Shown: positions 1 to 7,726 of the stretch, one piece after another | Layout: each line of letters starts with the position of its first letter | How positions within the stretch are numbered: position 1 is the stretch's first letter | The notes under the pieces: generated by a model | The model's database searches: none | Told to the model about the DNA's origin: nothing | What the model saw: only the letters and a program-made list of their open reading frames with translations | Made by a program: the position numbers and the translations under genes | Source of the DNA: Nonomuraea jiangxiensis | GTDB taxonomy: Bacteria > Actinomycetota > Actinomycetes > Streptosporangiales > Streptosporangiaceae | Assembly (NCBI RefSeq): GCF_900099965.1 | Contig: NZ_FNDJ01000011.1 | Span: 248,001 to 312,000, forward strand | Direction: 5' to 3' | DNA: 64,000 bases

Positions 1-191
1 GGGGCCCGGGGGGCGGCCGGACCGAGGACGACGGGGAGTCCTGGAGACCGAGGGTTGGAAGGACGGCGGCGCTGCGGGGGCTGGAAGGCGCCAGGGAGCC
101 CGAGGACGGGGATTGGGAGGCATTACCTCCCTCCGCGCGAATTCACGGCTCTCCGACGGATCCGGGGACGCGCCGCGGCGGCGGTGGGCGG
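1..191. other. No gene recognised at window edge
   Basis: GC-rich sequence ahead of the first convincing gene. Open frames cross it on both strands, but their translations are Arg/Gly-rich and look like GC artefacts. No promoter or RNA gene could be supported. Confidence 0.4.
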
Positions 192-734
192 GTGTGGCGG
201 CGGTGGAGGGGCGTACTGGTCGCCACGGTGGCCGGGATGGCGCTGGTGGCCGGGGCGACCGCCGTGGTGTTCAGGCTCACCGCGCCGGAGGCGGAGAGCG
301 GGCGGTTGAGCGACTCGCTGGCGGGGGTGACGGTGACCCTGCCGGCGGGGTGGCACACCGACCCGGTGGCGCCGGTGACAGGGTTCACGTCGGTGATGAG
401 GGACGGGGGCGGGGGGCTCGTCATGGCCCGGCCGGTCCCCGGGCCGGTGGAGAACGCGAAGAAGGCCACGGCGGAGGCGGCGGAGCTGTACTCCAGGCTG
501 CTGCTGAAGGGGGACAAGCTGACGGTCGTCGAGGACAGGGAGTTCCCGGGCGGTCACACCAGGGCGCTGCGGGCGGAATATCAGGACGTGAGCAACCAGC
601 CCGCCTTCCTGCGGGTGATGCTGCTCACTCGCGACGAGGGGCCCGACCGGGCCGTACTGCTCGTCGGGCTGCTCCAGCCCGAGGAAACCAGCCGCAGGCA
701 GGCGCTGGACGCGGTCATGACGAGCATCCGATAA
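192..734 (+). CDS. Membrane-anchored or secreted hypothetical protein
   Basis: A 180-residue protein with a GTG start. It opens with a basic stretch and one hydrophobic segment (about residues 7-28), so it is probably a single-pass membrane or exported protein. The rest is soluble and begins with a pattern of the type VTLPAGW, seen in PsbP/LpqN-like alpha-beta domains of actinobacterial surface proteins; that resemblance is an impression and not a family call. No lipobox cysteine is present. The start could lie further upstream because the open frame is not well bounded. No function can be named. Confidence 0.6.
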   Translation: MWRRWRGVLVATVAGMALVAGATAVVFRLTAPEAESGRLSDSLAGVTVTLPAGWHTDPVAPVTGFTSVMRDGGGGLVMARPVPGPVENAKKATAEAAELYSRLLLKGDKLTVVEDREFPGGHTRALRAEYQDVSNQPAFLRVMLLTRDEGPDRAVLLVGLLQPEETSRRQALDAVMTSIR

Positions 735-858
735 GCCGCATAGCACGTGCGAAAGACCTTGGCCAGAATCCCCGGCTCACGGCACGTCTTGTCAGTGCGC
801 CCGTCTACTCTTGGGTCACTGTGAGAGAGCGAAGCACACGAACCCCAGAGGTGATGCG

Positions 859-2610
859 GTGAGCACCTTCGCCGCGTCCCACCTTTCGCCTTCCTTTCCA
901 GACCGAGCCGCTTGGGGCACCGCCCCCAAACTGCGTGCCTGGCAGCAGGAGGCGTTCGACCTCTACTTCAGGCGCGAGCCGCGTGACTTCCTCACCGTGG
1001 CGACGCCGGGCGCGGGCAAGACGACCTACGCCCTGCGCATCGCCAGCGAGTTGCTCGCCAACGGGGTGATCAGGGCGGTGACCATCGTCACCCCCACCGA
1101 GCACCTCAAGCGCCAGTGGGCCGACGCCGCCGGGCGGGTCGGCATCGGCATCGACCCCGAGTTCAAGAACAGCCAGGGCACGACCTCACGCGACTACACC
1201 GGGGTCGCGGTGACCTACGCGCAGGTCGCGATGCACCCGGCCCTGCACAGGGCGCGCACGGAGGCCCGCAAGACGCTGGTGATCTTCGACGAGATCCACC
1301 ACGCGGGCGACGCCAAGTCCTGGGGCGACGGGGTGCGCGAGGCGTTCGAGCCCGCCACCCGCCGGCTCCAGCTCACCGGCACGCCGTTCAGGTCCGACGA
1401 CAACCCGATCCCGTTCGTCGCCTACGAGGAGGACGGCGAGGGCCTCAAGCGCAGCGTCGCCGACTACTCCTACGGCTACGGCCCGGCCCTCGACGACGGC
1501 GTCGTCCGGCCGGTGATCTTCCTGGCCTACTCCGGCGAGATGAAGTGGCGCACCCGCGCGGGCGACGAGATCGCCGCCACGCTCGGCACGCCGCTCACCA
1601 AGGACCAGCTCTCACAGGCGTGGCGGGCCGCGCTCGACCCCAAGGGCGACTGGATCCGCCAGGTCATGCAGGCCGCCGACCGGCGCCTGACCGAGGTGCG
1701 GCGGGGCGTGCCCGATGCCGGTGGCCTGGTCATCGCCACCGACCACGAGACCGCCCGCGCCTACGCCCGCCACCTGCGCAACATCTCCGGCGAGGGCGCC
1801 ACCGTGGTGCTCTCCGACGACCCGGGCGCCTCCAAGAAGATCAAGCAGTTCTCCGCCTCGGAGGCCCGCTGGCTCGTGGCCGTGCGCATGGTCTCCGAGG
1901 GCGTCGACATCCCCCGCCTGTGCGTGGGCGTCTACGCCACCTCGACCTCCACCCCGCTCTTCTTCGCCCAAGCCGTGGGCCGCTTCGTGCGGGCCCGCAA
2001 GCGCGGCGAGATCGCCTCGGTCTTCCTCCCCTCGGTGCCCACGCTCATGGGGCTGGCCAACGAGATGGAGGCCGAGCGCGACCACGTGCTCAACAAGAAG
2101 CCTCCGGAGGACGGCCTCGACGACAGCCTGCTGGAGCGGGAAAACCGCCAGAAGGACAATCCCGACGTCCTGGGTGACGAGCTCCCGTTCGAGACGATGG
2201 AGACCTCGGCCACGTTCGACCGGGTGCTGTTCGATGGGGGTGAGTTCGGCACCGGAGCGGAGATCGGCTCGGCCGAGGAGGAGGACTTCCTCGGGCTGCC
2301 CGGCCTGCTGGAGCCCGACCAGGTGGCGACGCTGCTGCGTAAGCGGCAGTCGGAGCAGCAGGCCGCCAAGCGCAAGCAGACCGCGCAGGAGCCGCAGCCG
2401 GCACTGGCCCCGCACGAGCAGATCGCCGACCTGAGACGCGAGCTCAACGGCCTGGTAGGCGCGTGGAACCACCGCACGGGCCAGCCGCACGGCGTCATCC
2501 ACTCGGAGTTGCGCCGCTCGTGCGGCGGACCGCCGATCGCCCAGGCCACCGCCGAGCAGATCCAGGAGCGCATCGACACGATCCGCCGCTGGGCCACCCA
2601 ACGCCGCTGA
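859..2610 (+). CDS. DEAD/DEAH-box superfamily 2 helicase
   Basis: A 583-residue SF2 helicase of the ERCC3/SSL2-like (COG1061) type. Walker A (TPGAGKTT) lies near residue 50, the DEIHH motif II near 144, and the second RecA lobe carries SEGVDIP followed by QAVGRFVRARKR (motif VI) near 370. The C-terminal 130 residues are charged and probably helical. ATP-driven unwinding or remodelling of nucleic acid is the family role; the substrate is unknown. The GTG at 859 is preferred because AGAGGTG sits just upstream; an in-frame start at 811 lacks a ribosome site. A strong hairpin follows the stop. Confidence 0.9.
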   Translation: MSTFAASHLSPSFPDRAAWGTAPKLRAWQQEAFDLYFRREPRDFLTVATPGAGKTTYALRIASELLANGVIRAVTIVTPTEHLKRQWADAAGRVGIGIDPEFKNSQGTTSRDYTGVAVTYAQVAMHPALHRARTEARKTLVIFDEIHHAGDAKSWGDGVREAFEPATRRLQLTGTPFRSDDNPIPFVAYEEDGEGLKRSVADYSYGYGPALDDGVVRPVIFLAYSGEMKWRTRAGDEIAATLGTPLTKDQLSQAWRAALDPKGDWIRQVMQAADRRLTEVRRGVPDAGGLVIATDHETARAYARHLRNISGEGATVVLSDDPGASKKIKQFSASEARWLVAVRMVSEGVDIPRLCVGVYATSTSTPLFFAQAVGRFVRARKRGEIASVFLPSVPTLMGLANEMEAERDHVLNKKPPEDGLDDSLLERENRQKDNPDVLGDELPFETMETSATFDRVLFDGGEFGTGAEIGSAEEEDFLGLPGLLEPDQVATLLRKRQSEQQAAKRKQTAQEPQPALAPHEQIADLRRELNGLVGAWNHRTGQPHGVIHSELRRSCGGPPIAQATAEQIQERIDTIRRWATQRR

Positions 2611-2613
2611 CGA

Positions 2614-2657
2614 GCGGGCCCACCGACCGCCGGCGAGCGGTCGGTGACCGGGCCCGC
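2614..2657 (+). terminator. Strong stem-loop terminator after the helicase gene
   Basis: Four bases after the helicase stop, GCGGGCCC (2614-2621) plus ACCGACCGC (2622-2630) pair with GCGGTCGGT (2637-2645) and GGGCCCGC (2650-2657); the loop is 6 nt with one 4-nt bulge. No U tract follows, which is usual for actinobacterial terminators. Confidence 0.7.
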
Positions 2658-2902
2658 CTGTCCAGGGTGCCGCACAGCTCCCATCGGTCGCTGTCAGAGT
2701 TCCGTCCTGGCCGCACGACGTGGCCATGCCGCCGGTAGGGAACATAGGGTCCCGATCGCACGTGGGTAGGTGGGTGGTGCCTATGGTGACATTGCGTGAC
2801 TCTGTGCATTTGGGCCCGCAGCAGTGGTCATTTGTTAGAAACTCGACAGGAGCGGCAACAACCACTCTTGGCTGATTTCGGATATGCAAAAGGACTCTGC
2901 CC

Positions 2903-3280
2903 ATGTCGTCTGAGGCTTCCGGAAGGTCGATGCTCGTCGTCACCTCCGGCCTCTCTGGAAACGCCGTCATCGTCAGGCTCGAAGGCGAACTCGACGTCAA
3001 CGCGGTGCCGGTGTTACAGGACCACCTGCGGCATGTCTGGGACCTTCCTCCCCAGCCCTTCCTGATCCTCGATCTCGGCGAGGTCGGGTTCTGCGACTCG
3101 ATGGGAATGAGCGAGCTCATCAGCGTCATGCAGCGTTGTGAGGCCCGGGGCACGCGGCTGCTGCTCGGCGGCGTGCAGGGCGTCATGGCGCGGGTGCTGT
3201 CGATCACCGGGCTGCGCCACGCGTTCGAGGTCTTCGCGAGGTTCGACGACGCCCTGCGGCTGGCCGTCTCGGCGTCCTAG
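2903..3280 (+). CDS. STAS-domain anti-sigma factor antagonist
   Basis: A 125-residue stand-alone STAS protein of the SpoIIAA/BldG/RsbV family. The conserved phosphorylation loop is visible as FCDSMGMSEL, placing the acceptor serine at about residue 66, after a typical beta strand (FLILDLGEV). Such proteins bind and sequester anti-sigma kinases when unphosphorylated, freeing a sigma factor in the cytoplasm. No kinase or sigma gene is adjacent, so its partner must be encoded elsewhere. AAAAGGA lies about 10 nt before the ATG. The 290-nt upstream gap holds the helicase terminator and presumably the promoter. Confidence 0.9.
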   Translation: MSSEASGRSMLVVTSGLSGNAVIVRLEGELDVNAVPVLQDHLRHVWDLPPQPFLILDLGEVGFCDSMGMSELISVMQRCEARGTRLLLGGVQGVMARVLSITGLRHAFEVFARFDDALRLAVSAS

Positions 3281-3304
3281 ACCGCCTCGGCCGGGCGCGG
3301 GCCC

Positions 3305-3328
3305 ATGGTCACATGGTCACATGGTCGC
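3305..3328. repeat. Three copies of an 8-bp tandem repeat
   Basis: ATGGTCAC is repeated at 3305 and 3313, with a diverged copy (ATGGTCGC) at 3321. It lies in the gap between the STAS gene and the end of the convergent membrane-protein gene, overlapping the last codons of the latter. Confidence 0.7.
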
Positions 3329-3868
3329 ATTGCTTACCGGAGTGACAGGTTTCGGTATCCGACGCCCGGTGCGGCCATCAATTGGGACATATCCGGCTTT
3401 GCCGTGCAACGGGATGGTCAGTGCGGCAACGCCATCGTGGACCTGCACGGGGAGGATGAAGGCCCTTCCGTCACTCAGCGTGAGCGTGCTTGTACGGGTC
3501 CGTTCCGCCGGGCTCTCGTGCAGCCAGAACAGCAGTTTCCTGCCCTTGGCGTGGACCACGACGTCGGCGGTCCCGCACTCGTGCGGGGTGGCCGTCCAGG
3601 TCAGTACGACGTCCTCGCCCATCTCCGCGGACCTGGGCATCGGGACGCTGTTGTCGCAGGTCGGCGGTGCGGGCGGCAGTGCGTGCGCCGCCGCGGACGG
3701 GGTGATGGCGGCGGGATGGAGGGCGGAACTCATCACGATCGTGCCCCCCTCCAGCAGCACCAGTGTCACGATCGCGCCCGCTCGCTCGCCGCTGGTGCCC
3801 CTCACGATCAACCACAAGCTGAGGGGGGCGAGGAGGAGCCAGGCCACACCAAGGGAGAGCGCCAGCAT
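3317..3868 (-). CDS. Membrane-anchored hypothetical protein
   Basis: A 183-residue protein with two hydrophobic N-terminal segments (about residues 2-22 and 30-52) and an exported-looking C-terminal domain of about 120 residues. That domain contains two cysteines (CDNSV and HECGTA) that could form a disulfide outside the cell, and beta-rich patterns such as DVVVHAKGRKLLFWLHE. No family recognised. It is convergent with the STAS gene and isolated from other minus-strand genes. Confidence 0.6.
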   Translation of the reverse strand: MLALSLGVAWLLLAPLSLWLIVRGTSGERAGAIVTLVLLEGGTIVMSSALHPAAITPSAAAHALPPAPPTCDNSVPMPRSAEMGEDVVLTWTATPHECGTADVVVHAKGRKLLFWLHESPAERTRTSTLTLSDGRAFILPVQVHDGVAALTIPLHGKAGYVPIDGRTGRRIPKPVTPVSNATM

Positions 3869-4005
3869 GGAAAACCTCCGCGAGGGTGGAAGGATGATTA
3901 CTCTCCGTATTAGCGTGGATTCGGAGAGGGTTCGCCCTCTTGGATATCACATGACCTGAGAGTTGCATATCGCATACTCTTCGTGATCGTCGGCCGATCG
4001 GGGGG

Positions 4006-4575
4006 TCAGCCCACCACGGGTGCTCCCCGCAGGATGGCGCCCGCGTCCTCCATCTCGGCCAGCGCCGCCTCCGTCGTGGTCGGGGCCACGCCTGCCGTCA
4101 GGTTCAGCAGGACCCGCACCGCCAGGCCGTTCTTGACCGCGTCGAGCGTCGTGGCCCGGACGCAGTGGTCGGTGGCGATGCCCACCACGTCCACCTCGTG
4201 CACCCCGCGCTCCCGCAGCCACTGCGCCAGCGGCTGCCCGGCACCGGAGGCGCCCTCGAAACCGCTGTACGCCGCCGCGTAGGCGCCCTTGCTGAAGACC
4301 TCCGCCACCGCCGACGTGTCGAGCGACGGGTGGAAGTCCGCCCCCGGCGTGCCGGCCACGCAGTGCGCGGGCCAGGTGAAGACATAGTCGGGGGAGCCGG
4401 AGAAATGGTCGCCGGGCTGGACGTGGTAGTCCCTGGTCGCCACCACGTGGTCGTAGGGGTGGGCGGCCACATGGCGGGTGATCGCCGCGGCCACCTCCGA
4501 GCCGCCGGCCACGGCAAGGCTGCCGCCCTCGCAGAAGTCGTTCTGAACGTCAACGATGATCAACGCGGTGCCCAT
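4006..4575 (-). CDS. pncA: Nicotinamidase
   Basis: A 189-residue cysteine hydrolase of the isochorismatase-like fold that converts nicotinamide to nicotinate and ammonia in NAD salvage. The catalytic Asp is in LIIVDVQNDF near residue 9, the metal-binding set is suggested by TRDYHVQPGDHF, and the catalytic Cys is in GIATDHCVRATTLDA. Length is normal for the family. The ATG at 4575 is chosen; an in-frame GTG at 4584 is also possible. It lies 15 nt behind pncB on the same strand, so the two consecutive steps of nicotinamide recycling are probably co-transcribed. Confidence 0.93.
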   Translation of the reverse strand: MGTALIIVDVQNDFCEGGSLAVAGGSEVAAAITRHVAAHPYDHVVATRDYHVQPGDHFSGSPDYVFTWPAHCVAGTPGADFHPSLDTSAVAEVFSKGAYAAAYSGFEGASGAGQPLAQWLRERGVHEVDVVGIATDHCVRATTLDAVKNGLAVRVLLNLTAGVAPTTTEAALAEMEDAGAILRGAPVVG

Positions 4576-4590
4576 ATCTAGCACGATACG

Positions 4591-5874
4591 TCAGGCGAAC
4601 TCCGTGGGGATGGCCGCGTACCCCCTGCCGAGGTGGAGGGCTTCCTGGGGGAGGGAGGCGACGGCCGCGGCGTGGCGTTCGCGGGCGGCCCGCAGGGGTT
4701 CGCCGCCGACGATCCGGCCGTCGCGCACCAGCTCGTGCAGCAGGGGGATGCCGCCCTCGGGGGCCGGGCCGCCGGTGGTGATGAGCTCGGTCTCCACGTT
4801 GCCGGCGGCGTCCAGCAGCCGGTACGCCTCCTTGCGCCCGCCACGCGAGGGCTTGCCCACCGAGCGCTTGGCCACGGGCTCCAGCTTGCCCGTGGCCGTC
4901 TCCCTGGCCACCAGCTTGTAGACGAGGGCCGCGGTGGGGACGCCGGAGCCGGTGACGAGGGAGGTGCCGACGCCGTAGCCGTCCACGGGGGCGGCGGCCA
5001 GGGCGGCGATGGCGTACTCGTCGAGGTCGGAGGTGACGAGGATGCGGGTGTTGAAGGCGCCGAGGGCGTCGAGCTGCTCGCGCACCTCCTGGGCAGCGGC
5101 GGCCAGGTCGCCCGAGTCGATGCGGACCGCGCCCAGCTTGGGGCCGGCCAGCTCGACGGCCGTGCGGACCGCGGCGGCCACGTCGTACGTGTCCACCAGC
5201 AGCGTCGTCTCCGGCCCGAGGGTGGCGATCTGGGCCTCGAACGCCGCCCGCTCCGAGTCGTGCAGCAACGTGAACGCGTGCGCCGCCGTACCGGCCGTGG
5301 GAACGCCGTACATCCGCCCGGCCTGGAGGTTGGAGGTCGAGGCGAACCCGGCGATGTAGGCGGCCCTGGCGGCGGCCACCGCGGCGCCCTCGTGCGTGCG
5401 GCGCGAGCCCATCTCGATGAGCGGCCGCTTGCCCGCGGCGTTGGTCATCCGGGAGGCGGCCGAGGCGATGGCGCAGTCATGGTTGAGGATCGACAGCGTG
5501 ATCGTCTCCAGCAGTACGGCCTCCGCGAACGTGCCCTCCACCACCATGATCGGGGAGGCCGGGAAGTACAGCTCGCCCTCGCGGTAGCCGTAGATGTTGC
5601 CGGAAAATCGGTAATCGGCGAGAAACGCCAGAGTCGTCTCGTCGACCACCCGGTTCTCCCGGAGGTAGGTGAGTTCTTCCTCACCGAAGCGGAAGCGTTC
5701 CAGCTCGTCCAGGACACGCCCGGTGCCCGCGACAACCCCGTAGCGCCGCCCGCCGGGCAGATGCCTGGCGAACACCTCGAAAACCGCCCGCCGATGGGCC
5801 GCCCCGCTCCGGAGGGCGGCCTGCAACATCGTCAGCTCATAGTGATCTGTGAGCAACGCAGTGCTCATGGTCAT
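4591..5874 (-). CDS. pncB: Nicotinate phosphoribosyltransferase
   Basis: About 427 residues. It makes nicotinate mononucleotide from nicotinate and PRPP, the entry step of the Preiss-Handler NAD pathway. The N-terminal TDHYELTMLQAALRSG block, the GSRRTHEGAAVAAARAAYIAG segment and the VRIDSGDL strand of the phosphate-binding barrel are typical. Start set at the ATG of MTMSTALL, because the longer open frame runs into the divergent clpS promoter region. Followed by pncA. In M. tuberculosis the equivalent pncB1 (Rv1330c) also lies divergent to clpS. Confidence 0.93.
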   Translation of the reverse strand: MTMSTALLTDHYELTMLQAALRSGAAHRRAVFEVFARHLPGGRRYGVVAGTGRVLDELERFRFGEEELTYLRENRVVDETTLAFLADYRFSGNIYGYREGELYFPASPIMVVEGTFAEAVLLETITLSILNHDCAIASAASRMTNAAGKRPLIEMGSRRTHEGAAVAAARAAYIAGFASTSNLQAGRMYGVPTAGTAAHAFTLLHDSERAAFEAQIATLGPETTLLVDTYDVAAAVRTAVELAGPKLGAVRIDSGDLAAAAQEVREQLDALGAFNTRILVTSDLDEYAIAALAAAPVDGYGVGTSLVTGSGVPTAALVYKLVARETATGKLEPVAKRSVGKPSRGGRKEAYRLLDAAGNVETELITTGGPAPEGGIPLLHELVRDGRIVGGEPLRAARERHAAAVASLPQEALHLGRGYAAIPTEFA

Positions 5875-5914
5875 TGTCACGACTCGAAGACTACGGCCCA
5901 GATAGGGCAGACTC

Positions 5915-6214
5915 GTGAATGTGGGTAGCACCGCTCCAATCGCCGTTGAGCGTCCGTCATCGGACGTCCGACCCGATCTGCCATGGGTGACCATCGTCTG
6001 GAACGACCCGGTCAACCTGATGTCCTACGTGACCTATGTCTTTCAAACGGTCTTCGGCTACACCAAGGAGAAGGCCGAAAAGCTCATGCTGGACGTTCAC
6101 CACAAGGGCAAGGCGGTCGTGTCCAGCGGCACGCGCGAAGAGATGGAACGCGATGTGCAGATTCTCCACTCCTACGGCCTGTGGGCGACGCTCCAGCCGG
6201 ATTCGGTCAAGTAG
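5915..6214 (+). CDS. clpS: ATP-dependent Clp protease adaptor ClpS
   Basis: A 99-residue adaptor that delivers N-degron substrates to ClpC/ClpA-ClpP. Conserved features are WVTIVWNDPVNLMSYV (substrate-binding pocket with the NDP and M residues), FGYTKEKAEKLMLDVHHKG and the C-terminal EEMERDVQILHSYGLWATL. It has a GTG start and first faces the divergent pncB gene. DUF2017 follows 25 nt downstream, a pairing conserved across actinobacteria. Confidence 0.94.
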   Translation: MNVGSTAPIAVERPSSDVRPDLPWVTIVWNDPVNLMSYVTYVFQTVFGYTKEKAEKLMLDVHHKGKAVVSSGTREEMERDVQILHSYGLWATLQPDSVK

Positions 6215-6239
6215 ACATGGGACGAGTGAGGCGACTCGG

Positions 6240-6764
6240 GTGAGTTCGGGGTTCTCGCAGGGCAAGAACGGCGGCGTCGTCGCGGAGTTCGAGGCGGCGG
6301 AGGTTTCGCTGCTGCGCTCGCTGGTCTCGATGATGCTCGGCCTGGTCTCGCCGGGGGAGACGAGCGACGACCCGCTGGAGCGCGCCCTGGGCATCGGAGG
6401 CGGGGACGCGCCCTCGGATCCGGTGCTGGCCAGGCTGTTCCCGTCGGCGTACGAGGACGTGAAGGAGGCGGCCGAGTTCCGCCGCTACACTGAGGCCACG
6501 CTGCGCGACGGCAAGCGGGCCGACGCCCAGACCGTCTTCGACACCGCCAGGTCGGGCCGTGCCGAGCTCACCTCGGAGCAGGCCCAGGCCTGGCTGCGCG
6601 CGCTCAACGACGTACGCCTCACCCTCGGCACCAAGCTTGAGGTGACCGAAGAGGTGCACGAGGAGATCGCGATGATGTCGGAGGAGGACCCCCGCTACCC
6701 GGCCTACGTCACCTACGACTGGCTGACCTACCTCCAGGACAGCCTGGTCCGGGCCCTCTGGTAA
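6240..6764 (+). CDS. DUF2017 family protein
   Basis: A 174-residue soluble protein of the actinobacterial DUF2017 family, always found after clpS (equivalent to Rv1332). It has a central helical pattern with EVSLLRSLVSMMLGLVSP and ends with YPAYVTYDWLTYLQDSLVRAL. The GTG at 6240 gives the family's usual length. No biochemical role is established to my knowledge; the fixed position between clpS and mec suggests a link to protein turnover or to the CysO system. Confidence 0.85.
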   Translation: MSSGFSQGKNGGVVAEFEAAEVSLLRSLVSMMLGLVSPGETSDDPLERALGIGGGDAPSDPVLARLFPSAYEDVKEAAEFRRYTEATLRDGKRADAQTVFDTARSGRAELTSEQAQAWLRALNDVRLTLGTKLEVTEEVHEEIAMMSEEDPRYPAYVTYDWLTYLQDSLVRALW

Positions 6765-6773
6765 TTTCCGGGC

Positions 6774-7175
6774 ATGCTGTCGATCTCGCAGGAACTTGTG
6801 GACAAGATCGTCGCGCACGCCCGGGCCGACCACCCCGACGAGGCGTGCGGCGTCATCGCGGGCAAGAACGGCGTGCCCGAGCGCTTCATCCCGATGGCGA
6901 ACGCCGAGCGTTCGCCAACGTTCTACGCCTTCGACTCGATGGAGCAGTTCCGGGTCTGGCGTGAGATGGACGACCGCGACGAGGAGCCCGTCGTGATCTA
7001 CCACTCTCACACCGCCACCGAGGCCTACCCGTCGCGCACCGACGTGTCCTACGCCTCCGAGCCGGACGCCCACTACGTCCTGGTCTCCACCAGGGACGAG
7101 AACGAGGTGGAGTTCCGGTCCTACCGCATCCTCGAAGGCGTGATCACAGAGGAAGAGGTAAGGTTTATCCCATGA
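6774..7175 (+). CDS. mec: JAMM/MPN metalloprotease Mec (CysO-cysteine hydrolase)
   Basis: A 133-residue zinc peptidase. The complete JAMM signature is visible: Glu23 in DEACGVI and His77-Ser-His79-x7-Ser87-x2-Asp90 in YHSHTATEAYPSRTDV. In M. tuberculosis, Mec (Rv1334) releases cysteine from the C-terminus of CysO-cysteine. The same neighbours, cysO and cysM, lie downstream here, which supports the role. Unlike compact versions of the operon, a 277-nt gap separates mec from cysO; a small ORF starts inside the mec stop codon (ATGA). Confidence 0.93.
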   Translation: MLSISQELVDKIVAHARADHPDEACGVIAGKNGVPERFIPMANAERSPTFYAFDSMEQFRVWREMDDRDEEPVVIYHSHTATEAYPSRTDVSYASEPDAHYVLVSTRDENEVEFRSYRILEGVITEEEVRFIP

Positions 7176-7261
7176 TGGGGTGGGCCGTACAGAGCTTCCT
7201 CTTCGCGCATACCCCGGCTGTCGTCGTCTACGACTGTCCATCGATCACGGCTGCCCGCTGA
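7172..7261 (+). CDS. Possible 29-codon leader peptide between mec and cysO
   Basis: ATG overlaps the mec stop (ATGA) and the frame runs 29 codons to TGA. The peptide has a hydrophobic middle (WAVQSFLFAHTPAVVVYDC) and one cysteine codon (TGT, 7235-7237) eight codons before the stop. Two hairpins follow before cysO. The layout resembles a translated attenuator leader, but no known leader consensus is recognised and translation is unproven. It could equally be a chance frame. Confidence 0.35.
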   Translation: MMGWAVQSFLFAHTPAVVVYDCPSITAAR

Positions 7262-7372
7262 AAAATCCGCCGGGCGGGCCTTCCTCGCGCCCCTGACCGT
7301 GCAGGCCGCGGTGGGGCGGGCGGTCCGGTGAGCGGGTTTTCTCATCGGAAGCGTTCCGGAATCTGCATCCAA

Positions 7373-7394
7373 CCATCGGCGTTGCTGCCGATGG
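7373..7394 (+). promoter_or_regulatory. Hairpin in the mec-cysO leader
   Basis: CCATCGGC (7373-7380) and GCCGATGG (7387-7394) are perfect complements around a 6-nt loop. It lies about 60 nt before cysO and could be part of an attenuator or an internal terminator after mec. Confidence 0.5.
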
Positions 7395-7410
7395 GACGAC
7401 GAGACTTCTT

Positions 7411-7431
7411 ATGTCGCCGAGTCCGCGACAT
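7411..7431 (+). promoter_or_regulatory. Hairpin just upstream of the cysO ribosome site
   Basis: ATGTCGC (7411-7417) pairs perfectly with GCGACAT (7425-7431) across a 7-nt loop. Its base ends about six bases before the GAGGAG ribosome site of cysO, a position from which structure could affect translation initiation. Confidence 0.5.
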
Positions 7432-7452
7432 CACCTGAGGAGATTGACCGCG

Positions 7453-7725
7453 ATGGCCATCGAAGTTCGTATTCCGACCATCCTGCGCAACTACACCGAC
7501 GGCGCGAAGGCCGTCAACGCCGAGGGCGCCACCCTCGACGAGCTGATCAGCAATCTTGAGTCCCGCCACCCCGGCATCAAGGACCGCCTCGTCGACCAGG
7601 GCAACCTGCGCCGTTTCGTCAACGTCTACCTCAACGACGAGGACGTCCGCTTCCTGGGCGGCCTGGGAACGCCCGTGTCCGACGGCGACACGGTGACCGT
7701 GCTGCCGGCCGTCGCCGGTGGATGA
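7453..7725 (+). CDS. cysO: Sulfur carrier protein CysO (ubiquitin-like, MoaD/ThiS family)
   Basis: A 90-residue beta-grasp protein ending in the required diglycine (LPAVAGG). In M. tuberculosis the C-terminus is converted to a thiocarboxylate that CysM uses as sulfide donor, giving CysO-cysteine, which Mec then cleaves. Start at the ATG of MAIEVRIP, with GAGGAG about 10 nt upstream. The stop is followed by the cysM ATG after one base, indicating tight coupling. Confidence 0.94.
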   Translation: MAIEVRIPTILRNYTDGAKAVNAEGATLDELISNLESRHPGIKDRLVDQGNLRRFVNVYLNDEDVRFLGGLGTPVSDGDTVTVLPAVAGG

Positions 7726-7726
7726 C

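Noticed and set aside
3305..3328. The 8-bp triple repeat as an attachment site
   Set aside because: No integrase, tRNA or second copy nearby; more likely replication slippage.
4633..5928. Long plus-strand frame opposite pncB
   Set aside because: Antisense to an enzyme with all family motifs; no independent ribosome site or domain.
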